From: Ruminococcus champanellensis 18P13 = JCM 17042
GTDB taxonomy: Bacteria; Bacillota; Clostridia; Oscillospirales; Ruminococcaceae
Length of the DNA: 64,000 bases
Reading direction: 5' to 3'
Assembly (NCBI RefSeq): GCF_000210095.1
Contig: NC_021039.1
Span: 2,455,252-2,519,251, forward strand
A program made the translations under genes and the position numbers. Under the pieces are notes generated by a model. It saw only the letters and a program-made list of their open reading frames with translations. It searched no databases and had not been told where the DNA came from. Positions 61,473 to 64,000 of the stretch are shown here, piece after piece. Position 1 is the stretch's first letter; the number at the start of each line of letters is the position of its first letter.

Positions 61473-62726
61473 ATGATCGAAACGGAAGCAAAACGCCCCC
61501 GGGTGCTGCTGGCAGCGGTGGATACGGGAGAGTATGACGCAGAGCAGTCCCTGGATGAGCTGGAGGAACTGGCGGACACTGCCGGAGCGGACACTGCCGC
61601 CCGGATCGTCCAGAAGCGTCCCGCCTTTGACAGCGCCACCTGCATCGGCCCGGGACGGCTGGAGGAAATGGCGCAGCTGTGCCAGTCCGGGGATATCGAC
61701 CAGATCATTTTTGACCATGAGCTGACCGCCACCCAGATCCGGAACATTGAGGATGCCTGCGGCGTGCATACCATTGACCGTACCATGCTGATCCTGGACA
61801 TTTTCGCCCAGCGTGCCACCACCCATGAGGGACGGCTCCAGGTGGAGCTTGCCCAGCAGCGGTACCGGCTGCCCCGGCTGGCAGGCATGGGCATCCAGCT
61901 ATCCCGGCTGGGAGGCGGCATCGGCACCAGAGGCCCCGGCGAAACCAAGCTGGAAACCGACAAACGGCATATCCGCACCCGGATCTCCAACCTGTCGGCG
62001 GAGCTGAAGGAGATCGAAAAACGCCGCACCTATGCCCGGAGCCGCCGGAAGAAGGACGGCGTACTGGTGTGCGCCATTGTGGGGTATACCAACGTGGGGA
62101 AATCCACCCTGCTGAACCTGCTGACGGATGCAGGGGTACTGGCGGAAAACAAGCTGTTCGCCACTTTGGAAACCACCTCCCGTGCCATCGAACTGCCGGA
62201 CGGCAGAAGCCTGATGCTGGTGGATACGGTGGGACTGATCCGGCGGCTGCCCCACCACCTGGTGGAGGCGTTCAAATCCACCCTGGAGGAGGCTGCCAAT
62301 GCGGACGTGATCCTGCATATCTGCGACGCTTCTGCGGAAAACTGCGAGGAACAGGCACAGGTCACTCTGGATCTGCTGTCGGAACTGGGCTGTGACGGGA
62401 TCCCGGTGGTCACTGTGTTCAACAAGTGCGACCTGCTGCCGGAGGAACTGGCATTCGCCCCGGAAACCCGGAATGCAGTGCTGATCTCCGCCAAGGAGAA
62501 CCGGGGCATGGATCAGCTGCTGGCGGCACTGGCAAAGGCGCTGCCGGATCCTGCACGGCGCATGCGGCTATTGCTCCCCTTCTCCCAGGGCAGTCTGCTG
62601 AACGAGATCCGCAGCAGCGGCAAGCTGTTCTCGGAGGAATACACCCCGGATGGGGTACTGGTGGACGCTATGGTGGATGTGCGGCTGCAAAAGGCAGCAG
62701 CGCCTTATGAAACAGAAAAAGCGTGA
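61473..62726 (+). CDS. hflX: Ribosome-splitting GTPase HflX
   Basis: 417-aa GTPase that rescues stalled or heat-damaged ribosomes. HflX domain with IGPGRLEEMAQ and FDHELTATQIRNIED, the Gly-rich linker RLGGGIGTRGPGETKLE, then the G domain: P-loop GYTNVGKSTLLNLL, DTVGLIRRLP and NKCD. Length typical. Last gene of the plus-strand run. Confidence 0.95.
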   Translation: MIETEAKRPRVLLAAVDTGEYDAEQSLDELEELADTAGADTAARIVQKRPAFDSATCIGPGRLEEMAQLCQSGDIDQIIFDHELTATQIRNIEDACGVHTIDRTMLILDIFAQRATTHEGRLQVELAQQRYRLPRLAGMGIQLSRLGGGIGTRGPGETKLETDKRHIRTRISNLSAELKEIEKRRTYARSRRKKDGVLVCAIVGYTNVGKSTLLNLLTDAGVLAENKLFATLETTSRAIELPDGRSLMLVDTVGLIRRLPHHLVEAFKSTLEEAANADVILHICDASAENCEEQAQVTLDLLSELGCDGIPVVTVFNKCDLLPEELAFAPETRNAVLISAKENRGMDQLLAALAKALPDPARRMRLLLPFSQGSLLNEIRSSGKLFSEEYTPDGVLVDAMVDVRLQKAAAPYETEKA

Positions 62727-62750
62727 TGCAAAAGCATCACGCTTTCTTTT
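62718..62750. terminator. Bidirectional terminator between hflX and the VanY-like gene
   Basis: AAAGCGTGATGC, AAAA loop, GCATCACGCTTT, then CTTTT; it overlaps the last codons of hflX. Confidence 0.85.
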
Positions 62751-62757
62751 GTTGGAA

Positions 62758-63816
62758 TCATTCCGCCGGGGTATCTGCCGGGTCGGTGGGCTCCTCCGTG
62801 GCAGGCTCCGTGGCAACGGAGGTGCTGCCCGTATCCTTCAGCTCCACCGTCACAATAAAGGCATCCTGATTGTTGCCGGAAATGGTATAGTCCAGATCCG
62901 CCGGCACCGGCACGGAGGTGGAGGTATTGGTCAGATCCGCCGGCACAGTGTAGACCTCATACTGCTTGCCATCCCCGGTCTGGAGCTTCAGATGCTCCCC
63001 TTCGTAGGTGTAATTGTACAGCTGCCGGATGTATTCCTCCAGGCACAGCTTCTGCTCCATCATATAGGTGGCATGGGGGATGCCCACATACCGGTAGTGA
63101 CCGGTTTCCGCCCCGATGCCGGTCTCGGATTCCTTGGATGCCTGGTACCGGGGGATAAACCCATACTCGGCGCAGTGCTCGTCCACCCAGGCGTAATCCC
63201 CTTCCCCGGTGAACTCCTCGGAATACTTGCTGTAGAACAGGTTCACGTTCAAGGCAAGCCCGGTCTGATGCTCGGAATAGCCGGGCTTGGACACGTTGCC
63301 GGACGCCTTGTTCTTGTTGTACAGCTCCTGCTGCATCTCCTCCGTCCGATAGCCGGTGACCACCTGGATATTGTCCAGACCGGTGGCTGCCCGGAAATCG
63401 TTCATCAGCTTGTTCCATGCCACCACGCAGCGCTTGCGCAGCTGTAACTCAATGGAGCTGACGTAGTAGGCGTCGTTCTTGTTGTCGTATATGCTGACCA
63501 GCTCGTCCGTGTCCTGACCCTCGGTATACTTCACATCGTTGTTCACCAGGATCAGATCCCCCGCCTGCAAAGCGGTGTTGGCAATGTTCTCACTGCTGTA
63601 GATCACTGCGTTGGGGTCGTTGGGAGACGCTGTGGGCGTGGTGACCACCACCTGGCTGTCCCCGGCGTTCTGCCCCTTGATATCCTGAAAGGAATTGTTG
63701 ATCTTGGTCAGCCCGTAGGCAGCCCCCAGCACGACTACCATGCTCAATACCAGGGTAATGAACCCCTTGGGGGACTTCCGCAGCTCCTTTGCATTTGTTC
63801 CTGTGTATGCGTCCAT
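62758..63816 (-). CDS. VanY-like D,D-carboxypeptidase family protein (M15B) with altered zinc ligand
   Basis: 352-aa protein with one N-terminal transmembrane helix (~21-42), a linker, an M15 peptidase domain (~110-275) and an acidic Thr/Pro-rich tail. The motif SEHQTGLALNVN keeps the zinc His but has Asn where the family has Asp (usual SxHxxGxAxD), and the later ETGHYRYVG keeps Glu and His but lacks the usual Trp. Activity is therefore doubtful; it may bind rather than cut peptidoglycan stems. The start is unsure: ATG 63816 begins the typical N-terminus, but the AAAGGAG lies 23 nt upstream with a hairpin between. Confidence 0.82.
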   Translation of the reverse strand: MDAYTGTNAKELRKSPKGFITLVLSMVVVLGAAYGLTKINNSFQDIKGQNAGDSQVVVTTPTASPNDPNAVIYSSENIANTALQAGDLILVNNDVKYTEGQDTDELVSIYDNKNDAYYVSSIELQLRKRCVVAWNKLMNDFRAATGLDNIQVVTGYRTEEMQQELYNKNKASGNVSKPGYSEHQTGLALNVNLFYSKYSEEFTGEGDYAWVDEHCAEYGFIPRYQASKESETGIGAETGHYRYVGIPHATYMMEQKLCLEEYIRQLYNYTYEGEHLKLQTGDGKQYEVYTVPADLTNTSTSVPVPADLDYTISGNNQDAFIVTVELKDTGSTSVATEPATEEPTDPADTPAE

Positions 63817-63894
63817 ATTGATCGTGGCGTTGCCACTGGCTCCTTTCACGGCATGCAGCCTGTTTTGCGGGCATGTGCACATGTATCAGATCTT

Positions 63895-63900
63895 ATTATA
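63895..63900 (-). promoter_or_regulatory. Extended -10 promoter of the VanY-like gene
   Basis: Minus strand TGGTATAAT; no good -35 is seen. Bases 63901-64000 hold nothing else I can support. Confidence 0.5.
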
Positions 63901-64000
63901 CCACACCAGCCGCAAAAAGGGGATAGTTTTTTGCCGAATTGTACGTTTTACACAAAAAATTATAACAGGTTCTGTGTTTTTAGATGAATTTGTATGAAAT

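Overview
The window looks like chromosomal DNA of an anaerobic, cellulolytic, low-GC-phylum but GC-rich Firmicute, most probably a Ruminococcus-type member of the Oscillospiraceae (Ruminococcus champanellensis or a close relative is my best guess, by inference only). The reasons are a GH11-CBM22-dockerin-CBM22-CE4 xylanase, a second dockerin protein, a GH94 cellobiose phosphorylase, BspA-like leucine-rich-repeat proteins, and Firmicute sporulation genes (spo0A, spoIVB, gpr, spoVAC). No rRNA, tRNA, CRISPR array, prophage or intact insertion sequence was seen. Nearly all the sequence is explained by housekeeping operons with well-formed sigma-A promoters (17-bp spacers) and hairpin terminators.

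Layout. 0.1-6.8 kb: a nuclease-like/winged-helix orphan, a beta-helix lipoprotein, an M24 peptidase, glutamate dehydrogenase and an AraC regulator. 6.9-11.1 kb: the multidomain xylanase/esterase, RNase P RNA and a cohesin-like/dockerin protein directly behind metG. 11.1-17.2 kb: metG, a flavin reductase, spo0A, a small membrane protein, spoIVB, and HPr. 17.4-21.2 kb: the ylxM-ffh-rpsP-khpA-rimM-trmD operon, without rplS. 21.5-30.8 kb: glycogen phosphorylase, a 0.9-kb gene-free stretch holding a palindromic repeat and a candidate structured RNA, three tandem membrane-anchored LRR proteins, an AI-2E family permease and a small lipoprotein. 30.9-37.3 kb: cellobiose phosphorylase, a CmpB-like membrane protein, rpsT, gpr-spoVAC, a Fic protein and an NTF2-like protein.

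37.4-47.4 kb is an almost complete arginine pathway (argG, argH, argC, argJ, argB, argD, argF) with ArgR-like boxes before argG and three non-arginine genes mixed in. 47.4-55.6 kb, on the minus strand, is a type II fatty acid synthesis operon (fabH-fabK-fabG-fabF-accB-fabZ-accC-accD-accA-acpP); fabD lies divergently and leads a plus-strand run fabD-aroE-aroK-amidohydrolase-membrane proteins-MNT/HEPN pair-deoD-hflX. The window closes with a VanY-like protein whose usual zinc-ligand aspartate reads as asparagine.

The genes fit together as polymer degradation outside the cell (xylanase, dockerin proteins), cytosolic phosphorolysis of cellobiose and glycogen, nitrogen assimilation into glutamate and arginine, membrane lipid synthesis, and a sporulation/germination programme. 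The features I would look at first are the promoter-hairpins-terminator unit at 24187-24637, the dispersed GGCAACACCGCACA palindrome family (including one copy nested in another), the LRR trio, and the inverted repeat at the fab promoter.
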